DNA from: SKUL01 sp964487545
GTDB taxonomy: Bacteria > Bacteroidota > Bacteroidia > Flavobacteriales_D > SKUL01
Assembly: GCA_964487545.1 (NCBI GenBank)
Contig: CAZARI010000010.1
Location: 1-64,000 of the forward strand
DNA length: 64,000 nucleotides
Direction: 5' to 3'
The position numbers were made by a program, and so were the translations under genes. Under the pieces are notes generated by a model, which was not told the origin of the DNA, did no database searches, and was given only the letters and a program-made list of their open reading frames with translations. Positions 44,891-54,635 of the stretch are shown here, one piece after another (position 1 is the stretch's first letter; every line of letters starts with the position of its first letter).

Positions 44891-45240
44891 ACATACTAAA
44901 TGGCACGATCAGTTTGACTTGGCAAAAAGACAAACACCATACCGCACACCGCCCGCTTTGCATACCAAAGTGAATCAGGTGCTGAAGATTTGTACCGCGG
45001 TGGAGGGTGTGGAAACCGATGCCCAAAACGTGGTGCGAATGTTACTAACTAAGGGGCAATGTCAGCAGCCTCTCTACAAAAAAGGAATTCAATTTTACGC
45101 TTCAAACTTCATGTTTAGAATAGGCCAGTACGTGTATTTATGGGTCGGAGATAATCGTTACTGACCGTGGTACAGGTTTTGGCGAATCGCCAGTCTCATC
45201 AATAAAAAAACATTTTTGAAAACCAGAAACGCTGCTCCTT
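44891..45240. other. Divergent intergenic region between the two glucan/trehalose operons
   Basis: 350 bases that must hold the control regions of both operons. I find no TAnnTTTG match on either strand. A plus-strand frame is open through 45164 (it enters from inside glgE), giving about 80 codons after a TTG at 44919, with an aromatic-rich end (FMFRIGQYVYLWVG); it has no ATG start or family I recognise, so I do not call it a gene. Confidence 0.5.
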
Positions 45241-47367
45241 ATGTCACATAAAGTTTATCCCGGTAAACCCTACCCGCTGGGCGCTACCTGGGATGGAGCG
45301 GGAGTTAATTTTGCTCTGCACTCAGATCATGCAGAAGGTGTAGAGCTCTGTTTATTCGAAGAAATTTACGGGGAAGAGGCGGTTTACATCAAGTTTACGG
45401 AAAGAACACATCTCATCTGGCACGCCTATATTCCGGGATTAAAGCCCGGGCAGCTCTATGGTTATCGGGTTTTTGGCCCTTATGATCCGCATCAGGGACA
45501 TCGGTTTAATCCTTATAAATTATTGATTGATCCTTATGCAAAATCAGTTGCAGGAACCATTCATTGGCATGAGTCGCTTTTTGCCTATGACATGCAAGCC
45601 AAAGAGCCAGACAAGGACCTCACCTTCAGCAAAACCGACAGCGCAAAATTTCTTCCCAAATGTGTAGTGATTGACCCCAATTTCGACTGGGAAGACGACC
45701 GAAAGCCGAACACTCCTTATCATCAAACCGTTATTTATGAAGCCCACGTAAAAGGGTTAACCAAACTACATCCTGAAATCCCTAAAGATCTTCGTGGAAC
45801 ATACGCTGCAGTTGCGCATCCCGCAATGATTGATCATTATAAATCACTTGGAATCACCGCTATAGAATTAATGCCCATTCACCATTTTATTTCCGATCAG
45901 GTGCTGCATGAGCGCAATCTCAGCAACTACTGGGGCTACAATACGCTAGGGTTTCTTGCTCCGGATATCCGCTATTCGAGTACCCGCGAACGAGGCCAAC
46001 AAGTGGTGGAATTCAAAAACATGGTAAAATCCCTGCACCGTGCTGGAATTGAAGTGATTCTTGATGTTGTATACAACCATACCGCAGAGGGCAATCATCT
46101 TGGTCCGACTTTAAACTTTAAAGGAATCGACAACGCTGGCTACTACCGACTAATGGATGACAAACGGTATTATATGGATTATACCGGCACCGGAAACACA
46201 CTCAATGCCAACCTTCCGCATGTGCTAAGACTGATCATGGACAGCCTCCGCTACTGGACCCTGGAAATGCACGTCGATGGATTTCGGTTTGACCTCGCCT
46301 CTACACTAGCCCGCGAATTGCACGAAGTGGATAAACTAAGTGCCTTTTTCGATATCATTCATCAGGACCCAGTGATTTCGCAGGTGAAGCTAATTGCAGA
46401 ACCATGGGACGTTGGTGAAGGCGGATATCAGGTGGGCAACTTCCCCCCCGAATGGGTTGAATGGAATGGTAAATACCGAGATTGCATGCGCGATTTCTGG
46501 CGAGGTGCAGACAGTATGCTTGCCGAATTTGCCGAACGTTTTACTGGAAGTTCTGATTTGTATCAGAACGACCGAAAACCTACGGCTAGCATTAACTTCA
46601 TCACTGCCCACGATGGGTTCACATTGCACGATCTCGTTTCATACAACGACAAACACAATGAAGCCAACGGCGAAGACAACAAAGATGGCGAGGATTACAA
46701 CCGATCGTGGAACTGCGGTGTGGAAGGGCCAACCGACAATCCCGAAATAATAGAACTTAGAAAAAGGCAAAAAAGAAACTTTCTTGTTACGCTTTTTTTG
46801 TCGCAGGGCGTGCCCATGTTACTCGCAGGTGACGAATTTGGGAGGACGCAGAATGGGAACAACAACGCCTATTGTCAGGACAATGAAATTTCGTGGCTCG
46901 ATTGGGATAATGCCGATCAGGAACTGTTAGATTATACTCGACGACTCATTCATTTTGCCCGGTCTCATCCGGTATTTTGTCGCCGCAAGTGGTTCAAAGG
47001 CCAACCTATCAAGGGCCGCGGAGTGGAAGACATCGCGTGGTTTGGTCCTGATGGCGAAGAAATGTCAGATGAACAATGGAATGTAGATTACGCCAAGTCG
47101 CTCGGTATTTTTTTTAACGGCAAAGGCATTCATTCGCCTAATGAACGCGGAGAAACGATTCGCGACAACAGCTTTTATGTGATTTTTAATGCAAGCCACG
47201 AGCAAACCCACTTTCAATTACCTCCAATTAAGTACGGTGAGAAATGGCAAAAAATCTTGAACACCGCCGAGGCTGCTTTCTGCGATGTGGAGGAGGTTTT
47301 TGAACCCAAACAAACAATCCTTGCCGAAGGGCGTTGTGTAATTCTAATGATGCAGCCAACAGTATAG
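45241..47367 (+). CDS. glgX: Glycogen debranching enzyme GlgX (isoamylase-type)
   Basis: 708 residues. An N-terminal CBM48 (about 8-110: YPLGATWDGAGVNFALHS) precedes a GH13_11 barrel with Asp351 (FRFDLASTL), Glu387 (LIAEPWDVG) and Asp458 (ITAHDGFTLHD). EDNKDGEDYNRSWNCGVEG is the usual GlgX loop. It hydrolyses alpha-1,6 branches and so supplies linear chains to TreY, encoded two genes on. First gene of the plus-strand operon; treZ begins 4 bases after its stop. Confidence 0.96.
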   Translation: MSHKVYPGKPYPLGATWDGAGVNFALHSDHAEGVELCLFEEIYGEEAVYIKFTERTHLIWHAYIPGLKPGQLYGYRVFGPYDPHQGHRFNPYKLLIDPYAKSVAGTIHWHESLFAYDMQAKEPDKDLTFSKTDSAKFLPKCVVIDPNFDWEDDRKPNTPYHQTVIYEAHVKGLTKLHPEIPKDLRGTYAAVAHPAMIDHYKSLGITAIELMPIHHFISDQVLHERNLSNYWGYNTLGFLAPDIRYSSTRERGQQVVEFKNMVKSLHRAGIEVILDVVYNHTAEGNHLGPTLNFKGIDNAGYYRLMDDKRYYMDYTGTGNTLNANLPHVLRLIMDSLRYWTLEMHVDGFRFDLASTLARELHEVDKLSAFFDIIHQDPVISQVKLIAEPWDVGEGGYQVGNFPPEWVEWNGKYRDCMRDFWRGADSMLAEFAERFTGSSDLYQNDRKPTASINFITAHDGFTLHDLVSYNDKHNEANGEDNKDGEDYNRSWNCGVEGPTDNPEIIELRKRQKRNFLVTLFLSQGVPMLLAGDEFGRTQNGNNNAYCQDNEISWLDWDNADQELLDYTRRLIHFARSHPVFCRRKWFKGQPIKGRGVEDIAWFGPDGEEMSDEQWNVDYAKSLGIFFNGKGIHSPNERGETIRDNSFYVIFNASHEQTHFQLPPIKYGEKWQKILNTAEAAFCDVEEVFEPKQTILAEGRCVILMMQPTV

Positions 47368-47371
47368 TATC

Positions 47372-49213
47372 ATGGAGATCAATCACCACCAACGAACATT
47401 GGGTGTGGTTCCACTCGATGACGGAACTACCGCAGTAAAAATATGGTCGCCACTCGCCGATTCGGTGGCCATACAAACCATCCCCGAGGGTAATATAATT
47501 CCCCTCACCCGCGCCGATCACCATTTCTGGATTACCAAAACCGATCAACTTCAGTCCGGAAATCAATATAAAGTCATCATCAACGAAGAGGCCTGGCCCG
47601 ATCCCACGTCGGTATATCAACCCGAAGGTGTACACGGACCGTCGGAAGTAAAAAACCTACGCAACCACCCTTGGAAAATAAACGAATGGAAAAATATCCC
47701 CCTCAGCGAATACATTATTTATGAATTACACACTGGGACTTTCTCCTCTGAAGGCACCTTTCAGGGAATCATCAATAAACTGGATTATTTAGTTGACTTG
47801 GGAATAACCGCAATCGAGATTATGCCTGTGGCGCAATTTCCCGGCAACAGAAACTGGGGCTACGATGGTGCTTATCTATTTGCCGTTCAGAACAGCTATG
47901 GCGGTCCAGAAGCATTGCAACAACTGGTGGATGCCTGCCACGAGAAAGGTTTGGCCGTGATACTCGATGTGGTGTACAATCACTTTGGTCCAGAAGGAAA
48001 TTATGCCGCCAAATTTGGTCCGATCTTTACCGACAAATACAAAACGCCGTGGGGTCAGTCCATCAATTTTGACGATGCCTATTGCGACGGTGTGCGTGCC
48101 TTTTTTATCGAAAATGCCCTGATGTGGTTTCGCGATTTCCGGATAGATGCATTGCGAATGGATGCGGTGCAGGCCATACGCGATTTGAGCCCTAAGCATA
48201 TTCTCCGGGAAATGAACGAGCACATCCGCGAACTGGAAAAAATCACCGGACAAAAACATTATACCATTGCCGAAGTGGATTTGAATGATACGCGCTTCAT
48301 CAATCCGACGGATAGCGATGGTTATGGAATGGACGCTCAATGGGTGGACGAATTTCACCACGCCCTCAGGGTGGCTGCCGGCGGACAACGGATTGGCTAC
48401 TACTCAGATTTTAATGGGGTTGAACATCTGGCCAAAGCCTACAGTGAGGTGTATGTGTACAATGGCAACTATTCTGCACATCGAAAAAGACGGTTTGGAA
48501 CCAAGGTAAAAGACCACCATCGCGGTGAGCAGTTTGTGGTGTTTGCCCAAAATCACGATCAGGTGGGCAACCGCATGATGGGCGAACGACTTGGTGAATT
48601 GGTTTCCTTTGAAATGCAGAAGCTGCTGGCCGGAGCCACGCTGGCCAGCCCATTTTTGCCCTTTTTGTTTATGGGTGAGGAATATTCCGAAAAAAATCCC
48701 TTTCAGTATTTTGTTCATCACGGCGATGCGGACCTGATTGCCGCCGTTCAAAAAGGCCGCATAGCTGAGTTTGAAGCTTTTTTTGCTACCGGAAACGCAC
48801 CCGACCCCCAATCCGAAGCCACTTTTGTGCGATCTAAGTTAAACTGGAATCTACCCAATCAATCGGGTCACAAAGAACTGCTTGCCTATTACCGAAAGTT
48901 GATTCTACTCAGAAAAACTGATCCTGTGATGAAACAACTCAACCGCAAAAACCTGTCTGTAAGTATTGATGCGTCGAAGAATACCTTGCTACTTCGACGT
49001 TGGACTGAAAGCGCAGATCTCATTTGTCCATTTAATTTTTCGCCCGAAGCGCAGCACATAGAATGGCCTTCACCAGAAAAAATATACCGCAAGCTGATTT
49101 GCTCTACCGATTTGCAGTGGCTCGGTAAAAAAGATGCTCCCAGCGAAATTTCAGGACTGGATGAAATATTGCTTCAACCCGAATCATTTTCCATCTATTT
49201 AGCAGATGTATAA
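47372..49213 (+). CDS. treZ: Malto-oligosyltrehalose trehalohydrolase TreZ
   Basis: 613 residues. An N-terminal CBM48/E-set domain is followed by a GH13_10 barrel: Asp264 (LRMDAVQAI), Glu301 (YTIAEVDLND) and Asp396 (AQNHDQVGNR). WGYDGAYLFAVQNSYGGPEA and DVVYNHFGPEGNY are typical. It releases trehalose from malto-oligosyltrehalose made by TreY. The gene overlaps treY-malQ by 8 bases (49206-49213), indicating coupled synthesis of the pair. Confidence 0.96.
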   Translation: MEINHHQRTLGVVPLDDGTTAVKIWSPLADSVAIQTIPEGNIIPLTRADHHFWITKTDQLQSGNQYKVIINEEAWPDPTSVYQPEGVHGPSEVKNLRNHPWKINEWKNIPLSEYIIYELHTGTFSSEGTFQGIINKLDYLVDLGITAIEIMPVAQFPGNRNWGYDGAYLFAVQNSYGGPEALQQLVDACHEKGLAVILDVVYNHFGPEGNYAAKFGPIFTDKYKTPWGQSINFDDAYCDGVRAFFIENALMWFRDFRIDALRMDAVQAIRDLSPKHILREMNEHIRELEKITGQKHYTIAEVDLNDTRFINPTDSDGYGMDAQWVDEFHHALRVAAGGQRIGYYSDFNGVEHLAKAYSEVYVYNGNYSAHRKRRFGTKVKDHHRGEQFVVFAQNHDQVGNRMMGERLGELVSFEMQKLLAGATLASPFLPFLFMGEEYSEKNPFQYFVHHGDADLIAAVQKGRIAEFEAFFATGNAPDPQSEATFVRSKLNWNLPNQSGHKELLAYYRKLILLRKTDPVMKQLNRKNLSVSIDASKNTLLLRRWTESADLICPFNFSPEAQHIEWPSPEKIYRKLICSTDLQWLGKKDAPSEISGLDEILLQPESFSIYLADV

Positions 49214-52200
49214 GCCGGTTACGACCTACCGAATTCAGTTCAACAAAGATTTCACTTTTCGGGATCTAGACGCTGCACTGCCCTATCTCATTAAATTGGG
49301 AATTGGATCAATTTACGCCTCGCCAATTTTTGTCGCTACCGCGGGAAGTGCACACGGTTACGACGGAACAGACCCCAACCGAATAAATCCCGAGATTGGA
49401 ACCGAACAAGAATTGCGCACCATCTCCAATAAGCTCAAAGCCGCAGAAATTGGATGGATACAGGATATCGTACCGAATCACATGGCTTGGCATGCAGATA
49501 ACCCATGGCTCTATGATTATCTGGAAAAAGGAAGCCGATCTGAGTTTCGCACTTTCTTCGATAATTCCGAACTGAGTGATTTATTCAAAGGTCCGATGAT
49601 GGCTCCGTTTCTCGGTAAGGAAATGGTAGAGGTTGTTGCTGATGGAGACCTGAAATTGGTTTTAGCCCTATCGGGAATTGAACTGCAGTATTTTGAACGC
49701 CGTTTTCCAGTGAATCCAGAATCATACACCACGATATTGCGACAGGCCGGCAATTCAGAAAAGTGGACAGATGTCATCAACAAAATTGGTCAAATCACCA
49801 CCGAAAAGGATGACATCCTCTTTTGTCAAAACTGGAAAAAGTTTAAACAGCGTATGGTTTCCAGTGATTTACACTCGGAATGGGTTGAAATTTTGAAAAA
49901 CTTCGCAAAGGATAAGCATGCGCTAGAAGCACTGGTGCGGCAGCAGCATTATGAATTGTGTCACTGGAAAGAATCCAATCACCGCATTAATTACCGTCGG
50001 TTTTTCACGATCAACGATTTGATTTGTCTGAACATTCACCGCGATGAAGTTTTTGCTCCTTTTCACCAGCTCATCGGCCAACTTTGCCACGACGGTATAT
50101 TTAACGGTTTGCGTATCGATCATATCGATGGGCTGTATAATCCGGAAAAATACCTGAATGACTTGCGCAACCTGGTCGGAAATGAGCAATACATTATTGT
50201 TGAAAAAATCCTTGAGCCCGGCGAAGATCTTCTCCAGCGTTGGCCCGTTCAGGGAAATACGGGCTACGATTTCTTGTCACTGGTCAACAACCTGTTTACC
50301 AACACCGATGGTAGAGTTAGATTTACGCGGTTTTACCGAAAATTCACCGGTGAAAAAACGGCTGTTCAGGATGAAATTCTGGAGAACAAGCTGTTCATCC
50401 TCGAAAATCAGATGGCTGGAGAATCAGAGAATTTGTTCTTCATGTTCAAAAAACTCGATCTTCTTCAGGGCAAGAATCTACCCCCTTCTGAAGAAAAGAA
50501 ACTCAAGAAAGCCATCGATTATTTTTTGGTTCACTGTCCGGTATATCGATTTTACGGAAATCAGTTTCCGCTACCGCTCGCTGAATCCGAAGCCGTTGAA
50601 GGTGTTTTGGACGATGTGGAGCTGTACGAACCACAACTCGCCTCGTCGGTAAAGTTGCTTAAGGAAATCCTTCTCGAAAAACCGCTCGATGCCGACGAAG
50701 ATTTTATCTTGCGAGTGACAAGGTTTTACAAGCGCTGCATGCAGTTTTCCGGTCCGCTGATGGCCAAAGGTGTTGAAGACACGTCGATGTACACCTACAA
50801 TCGTTTTGCGGGTCACAACGAGGTGGGCGATTCTCCACGCAATTTCGGTATTCACATCAGCGATTTTCACGCCGCAATGAAGCAACGTCAACAGCATTGG
50901 CCGCTTTCGCTTAACGCCACTTCCACCCACGATACCAAGCGTGGAGAAGATGTACGTGCCCGCCTCAATGTGCTCACCGATCTGGATAAGGAGTGGATCA
51001 AAAAATCATTGGAATGGCGCGAACTCAACGCCGAGTTGAAATCAAACAACACACCTGACCACAACGACGAGTACCTGATTTATCAAACCATCATCGGGGC
51101 GCATCCTTTTCCCGGCAACGAAGAGGACTTTGAAACACGCATTCGCACCTATTTGCAAAAAGCATTGCGTGAAGCCAAAACCCATTCCAACTGGACTGCT
51201 CCGGATGAAGTCTATGAACAATCGGCTGGAGATTTTGCCGTGAAACTGCTCGATGGTCACAGCCCATTTTGGTCATCCTTTGCAGCGTTTCACCAGCAGA
51301 TTCTCGACTTCGGAATTATCAATTCACTTTCGCAACTCCTACTCAAATTCACTTGTCCCGGCGTGCCCGATATTTATCAGGGAACTGAATTGTGGAATCT
51401 GGGCCTGGTCGATCCCGATAATCGCCGAAAGGTGAATTATGATAAAAAGATGACCTACTTGTCGCGCTTGGAAAACTTGACTAAACGAAGCAGTGAAGAT
51501 GTGTGGGAAGCGCTGTGGCAACATCGCTACGACGGTGCAGTAAAAATGCAATTAACAAACCTGTTGGCCATTCAGCGAAAACGACATGCCGATGTGTTTG
51601 AGCGTGGAAATTATCTACCCATACAGGTGCACGGAAAATACAGTGAACACGTTTGCGCTTTTGCCCGGCAATATCAGCATTACTGGTATATTTCGGTAGT
51701 TCCGGTCAATGTGGCACAATTGTGCAAAATGCCGCCCTGCGATTTTCATTCGTTAAATTGGGAAGATACCCGTTTGATATTGCCCAATCACCTTTCGCCA
51801 TTAGCGCGCAATGTGCTGATGGACGAAGCCCTCGAACACAACGGAACGGTTAAAATTCAGCAGTTATTTTCGGTTTTACCGGTGGCCTTTTTGAAGTTTA
51901 GAACCGAAAACGAGCGGTCGTCAGGCATATTAATGCACATCACCTCGCTCCCATCGGCTTTTGGTGTTGGCGATCTCGGACCCGAAGCGGCTCGTTTTGC
52001 CGATTTTCTTCACAAAGCACGCCAGCGTCAATGGCAAATCCTTCCCTTGAATCCCACAGTTGCCAAGTCTGATTATTCGCCTTACGCTTCGGTTTCGAGC
52101 CGGGCGGGAAACACCATGCTGATCAGTCCTGAGATGCTAGTGGATGAAGGTTTGCTCAACGAGAAGGAAATTGCACCTTATCGCCTTTCTCCTGGTTCGG

Positions 52201-53408
52201 TTGCGGATTTTGGTCATGCGGAAAGTATACGCGAAATATTGTTGCAAAAGGCTTGGGAGCGTTTTCAACAACAGGAATTTACGGCAATGCAGCAACGGTT
52301 TGAGCGGTTTTGTGAATCAGAATCCAGTTGGCTGGATGACTTTGCATTGTTCGTTACCATCCAAGAACAATACCCCGGAAAGCCTTGGTGGAAATGGCCA
52401 GAGCCCATAAAAGATCGCCACTTAAAAGCACTGAAGGATGTTCAAAAAAGGGAAGAACAAACAATCGAAAAACTAAAGTGGTATCAATTTCTGTTTTTCG
52501 ACCAGTGGAAAAAGCTGCGTAAATACTGTCGCAAAAAAGGAATTGCGCTGATGGGTGATATTCCCATTTATGTGAGCCATCATTCGGCTGATGTATGGGC
52601 TCATCCCTATATTTTCAAATTGAAGCCCGACGGCCAGATGAAGGGTATTGCCGGTGTTCCACCCGACTATTTCAGCGAAACCGGCCAGTTATGGGGAATG
52701 CCTGTTTTTGATTGGGAAGTGCTCAAAAGAACCAACTTCGACTGGTGGATTGATCGATTGCGAATCAATTTGAGGTTGTTTGACTCCCTTCGAATCGATC
52801 ATTTCAGGGCTTTTCACGATTTCTGGGAAGTGCCTGCCGGTGAAAAAACAGCGGTAAACGGCAAATGGCATTCGGGTCCTGGTATTCATTTCTTTGAAAA
52901 AGTGCGAGAAAAACTCGGTGATGTACCCTTTGTTGCAGAGGATCTCGGTGAAATTAGTGCAGCGGTGTTTAAACTTCGCGATGATCTCCGCCTTCCGGGC
53001 ATGAAAGTGCTGCAGTTTGCTTTTGGCGAAGACATGCCACAGTCGGAATACATTCCACATAATTTCACAAAACAATTTGTGGCATACACCGGCACGCATG
53101 ACAATAATACTGTTCGTGGATGGTATGCTGAAGAAGGATATCAGTTTGTAGCACAGATGGAGCGATATTTTAATCATAAAATCACAGAGAACAACGTAGC
53201 TCATGCTTTTTGTCTGCTGGCACATTCTTCTGTAGCAAAAACCGTCATCCTACCGCTTCAGGATTTGCTGGAACTCGATGGCTCAGCGCGCATGAATACA
53301 CCTGGCAGTGAAATGAATAACTGGCGTTGGCGGGTGATTCCGGGGCAGATTTCAGCCGATCACCGAAAATTGCTACTGCGGTGGACCGTAGATTTTAACC
53401 GAGACTAA
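49206..53408 (+). CDS. treY: Malto-oligosyltrehalose synthase TreY fused to 4-alpha-glucanotransferase MalQ
   Basis: 1400 residues in one frame. The TreY part (about 1-895) starts YRIQFNKDFTF and has HGYDGTDPNRINPE, Asp305 (LRIDHIDGLYNP), Glu333 (IIVEKILEPGE) and STHDTKRGEDVRARL. It turns the reducing end of a maltodextrin into an alpha-1,1 linkage. From about 903 a complete MalQ (GH77, about 498 residues) follows: SSGILMHITSLPS, Asp1198 (LRIDHFRAFHDF), Glu1245 (VAEDLGEI) and Asp1299 (GTHDNNT). MalQ disproportionates short maltodextrins into chains long enough for TreY and frees glucose. There is almost no linker between the parts. All catalytic residues are kept in both halves, so both should be active. 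Confidence 0.95.
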   Translation: MYKPVTTYRIQFNKDFTFRDLDAALPYLIKLGIGSIYASPIFVATAGSAHGYDGTDPNRINPEIGTEQELRTISNKLKAAEIGWIQDIVPNHMAWHADNPWLYDYLEKGSRSEFRTFFDNSELSDLFKGPMMAPFLGKEMVEVVADGDLKLVLALSGIELQYFERRFPVNPESYTTILRQAGNSEKWTDVINKIGQITTEKDDILFCQNWKKFKQRMVSSDLHSEWVEILKNFAKDKHALEALVRQQHYELCHWKESNHRINYRRFFTINDLICLNIHRDEVFAPFHQLIGQLCHDGIFNGLRIDHIDGLYNPEKYLNDLRNLVGNEQYIIVEKILEPGEDLLQRWPVQGNTGYDFLSLVNNLFTNTDGRVRFTRFYRKFTGEKTAVQDEILENKLFILENQMAGESENLFFMFKKLDLLQGKNLPPSEEKKLKKAIDYFLVHCPVYRFYGNQFPLPLAESEAVEGVLDDVELYEPQLASSVKLLKEILLEKPLDADEDFILRVTRFYKRCMQFSGPLMAKGVEDTSMYTYNRFAGHNEVGDSPRNFGIHISDFHAAMKQRQQHWPLSLNATSTHDTKRGEDVRARLNVLTDLDKEWIKKSLEWRELNAELKSNNTPDHNDEYLIYQTIIGAHPFPGNEEDFETRIRTYLQKALREAKTHSNWTAPDEVYEQSAGDFAVKLLDGHSPFWSSFAAFHQQILDFGIINSLSQLLLKFTCPGVPDIYQGTELWNLGLVDPDNRRKVNYDKKMTYLSRLENLTKRSSEDVWEALWQHRYDGAVKMQLTNLLAIQRKRHADVFERGNYLPIQVHGKYSEHVCAFARQYQHYWYISVVPVNVAQLCKMPPCDFHSLNWEDTRLILPNHLSPLARNVLMDEALEHNGTVKIQQLFSVLPVAFLKFRTENERSSGILMHITSLPSAFGVGDLGPEAARFADFLHKARQRQWQILPLNPTVAKSDYSPYASVSSRAGNTMLISPEMLVDEGLLNEKEIAPYRLSPGSVADFGHAESIREILLQKAWERFQQQEFTAMQQRFERFCESESSWLDDFALFVTIQEQYPGKPWWKWPEPIKDRHLKALKDVQKREEQTIEKLKWYQFLFFDQWKKLRKYCRKKGIALMGDIPIYVSHHSADVWAHPYIFKLKPDGQMKGIAGVPPDYFSETGQLWGMPVFDWEVLKRTNFDWWIDRLRINLRLFDSLRIDHFRAFHDFWEVPAGEKTAVNGKWHSGPGIHFFEKVREKLGDVPFVAEDLGEISAAVFKLRDDLRLPGMKVLQFAFGEDMPQSEYIPHNFTKQFVAYTGTHDNNTVRGWYAEEGYQFVAQMERYFNHKITENNVAHAFCLLAHSSVAKTVILPLQDLLELDGSARMNTPGSEMNNWRWRVIPGQISADHRKLLLRWTVDFNRD

Positions 53409-53483
53409 TGGAGTTATAGCGGTTGAAGTGATTTCATTATTTTTGCCTTTTATTTCATATCAACCTCCAAACTGATTTATAGC

Positions 53484-54554
53484 ATGCAACTGTACAATCG
53501 GCTCGACAGGAAGATACTCGAAGAACAAATGGCCAGTAGCGCAATCCAACGCATTACCTTGTCATTTTATCAGTATCACCAGATCGGCAATCCCCCACTT
53601 TTCAGAAACTATTTATACGCCCGGCTCGATGCATTGGGTGTCCTTGGACGAATTTATGTAGCGCACGAAGGGGTAAACGCCCAAATCAGCGTTCCAAAGG
53701 AAAACTACCACAATATGGTTAAGGAGTTGGCCGACACCGGTTTTCTGAAAGACATCCGCCTAAATATCGCTATTGAAGATGATGGAAAATCATTCATTAA
53801 ACTGGCCATTAAAGTGCGCGATAAAATTGTTGCAGACGGATTGAACGATCAAACTTTTGACGTAACCCGACGCGGAAAACACATTGGTGCCGTTTACTTT
53901 AACAAACTGGTTGAACAAGAAAACACCATCGTGGTGGACATGCGCAATCACTACGAAAGCGAAGTTGGCCATTTTGAAAACGCCATCTGTCCAGATGTTG
54001 ATACCTTTCGCGACTCGCTCCCCGTTGTTGAAAATATTCTGAAACCGCACAAAGCCAAAAACATTGTGATGTATTGCACCGGCGGAATTCGTTGTGAAAA
54101 AGCGAGCGCATGGCTCAAACACCGCGGTTTTGAAAACGTGCACCAGCTTGACGGTGGCATTATCGAATACACACGACAGGTGAATAACCTCGGTCTGGAG
54201 AACAAGTTTAAAGGCAAAAATTTTGTTTTCGACAACCGACTTGGCGAACGGGTTTCTGACGATGTCATTGCGCAGTGTCATCAATGCGGAGAACCCAGCG
54301 ACGACCACACCAATTGCGCTAATGCGGCCTGTCACTTGTTGTTTATTCAATGTGAAAAATGTGCTGTGAAATACGCTGGTTGCTGTACCGCTGAGTGTTA
54401 CGATTTTATCCAGCTACCAGAAGAGCAACAGCGCGAATTGCGAAAAAATCTGGAAATGGATCGAAACATTTATCACAAAGGCAGAATTCGCCCCAAGCTT
54501 CAGGAAGTGATTCGCGAAAAACTTCAGGAGGCTTCCGCTAAAGTGAGCGAATAG
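53484..54554 (+). CDS. trhO: tRNA uridine(34) hydroxylase TrhO, rhodanese-like
   Basis: 356 residues. An N-terminal alpha/beta domain (about 1-110: GRIYVAHEGVNAQISVP) precedes a rhodanese domain (about 125-220) with active Cys198 in YCTGGIRCEKAS and VDMRNHYESEVGHF. The C-terminal Cys-rich segment (CHQCGEP, CEKCAVKYAGCC) is usual in the UPF0176/YceA family. It makes 5-hydroxyuridine at the tRNA wobble position using oxygen. It starts 75 bases after the treY-malQ fusion gene, but is functionally unrelated to it. A terminator follows. Confidence 0.93.
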   Translation: MQLYNRLDRKILEEQMASSAIQRITLSFYQYHQIGNPPLFRNYLYARLDALGVLGRIYVAHEGVNAQISVPKENYHNMVKELADTGFLKDIRLNIAIEDDGKSFIKLAIKVRDKIVADGLNDQTFDVTRRGKHIGAVYFNKLVEQENTIVVDMRNHYESEVGHFENAICPDVDTFRDSLPVVENILKPHKAKNIVMYCTGGIRCEKASAWLKHRGFENVHQLDGGIIEYTRQVNNLGLENKFKGKNFVFDNRLGERVSDDVIAQCHQCGEPSDDHTNCANAACHLLFIQCEKCAVKYAGCCTAECYDFIQLPEEQQRELRKNLEMDRNIYHKGRIRPKLQEVIREKLQEASAKVSE

Positions 54555-54570
54555 CACCTCTTCTCAATCT

Positions 54571-54616
54571 TTTAGAAAAAGAAAACCGGTCTCAAAAGTG
54601 AGTGCCGGTTTTTTTT
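54571..54616. terminator. Terminator between trhO and the endonuclease gene
   Basis: AAAACCGG (54582-54589) pairs with CCGGTTTT (54605-54612), with CTCA/TGAG pairing inside the loop, then more T residues. The A-rich left flank lets it also serve the convergent minus-strand gene. Confidence 0.82.
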
Positions 54617-54635
54617 AATGAGAATAATCAAAGCA

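Noticed and set aside
44901..44917. TGGCACG followed by a T-rich part, resembling the -24 half of a sigma-54 promoter
   Set aside because: The -12 half (TTGC) is absent at the right distance, and most Bacteroidota of this kind are not expected to rely on sigma-54 here.
44679..45164. Plus-strand open frame of 161 codons spanning the glgE 5' end and the intergenic gap
   Set aside because: Its first half is the shadow of glgE. The remainder has no ATG start, no ribosome site and no recognisable family, so it is only mentioned as a possibility.
45241..53408. Horizontal transfer of the glucan/trehalose operons
   Set aside because: By eye the base and codon use does not differ from the neighbours and there are no mobile elements or tRNA borders; a codon-usage calculation and a phylogeny would be needed to test it.
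53423..53445. TTG and TATTTTTG upstream of trhO as a promoter
   Set aside because: The spacing (12 bases) is too short for the consensus; the -7 box alone may still be used, but I did not list it.
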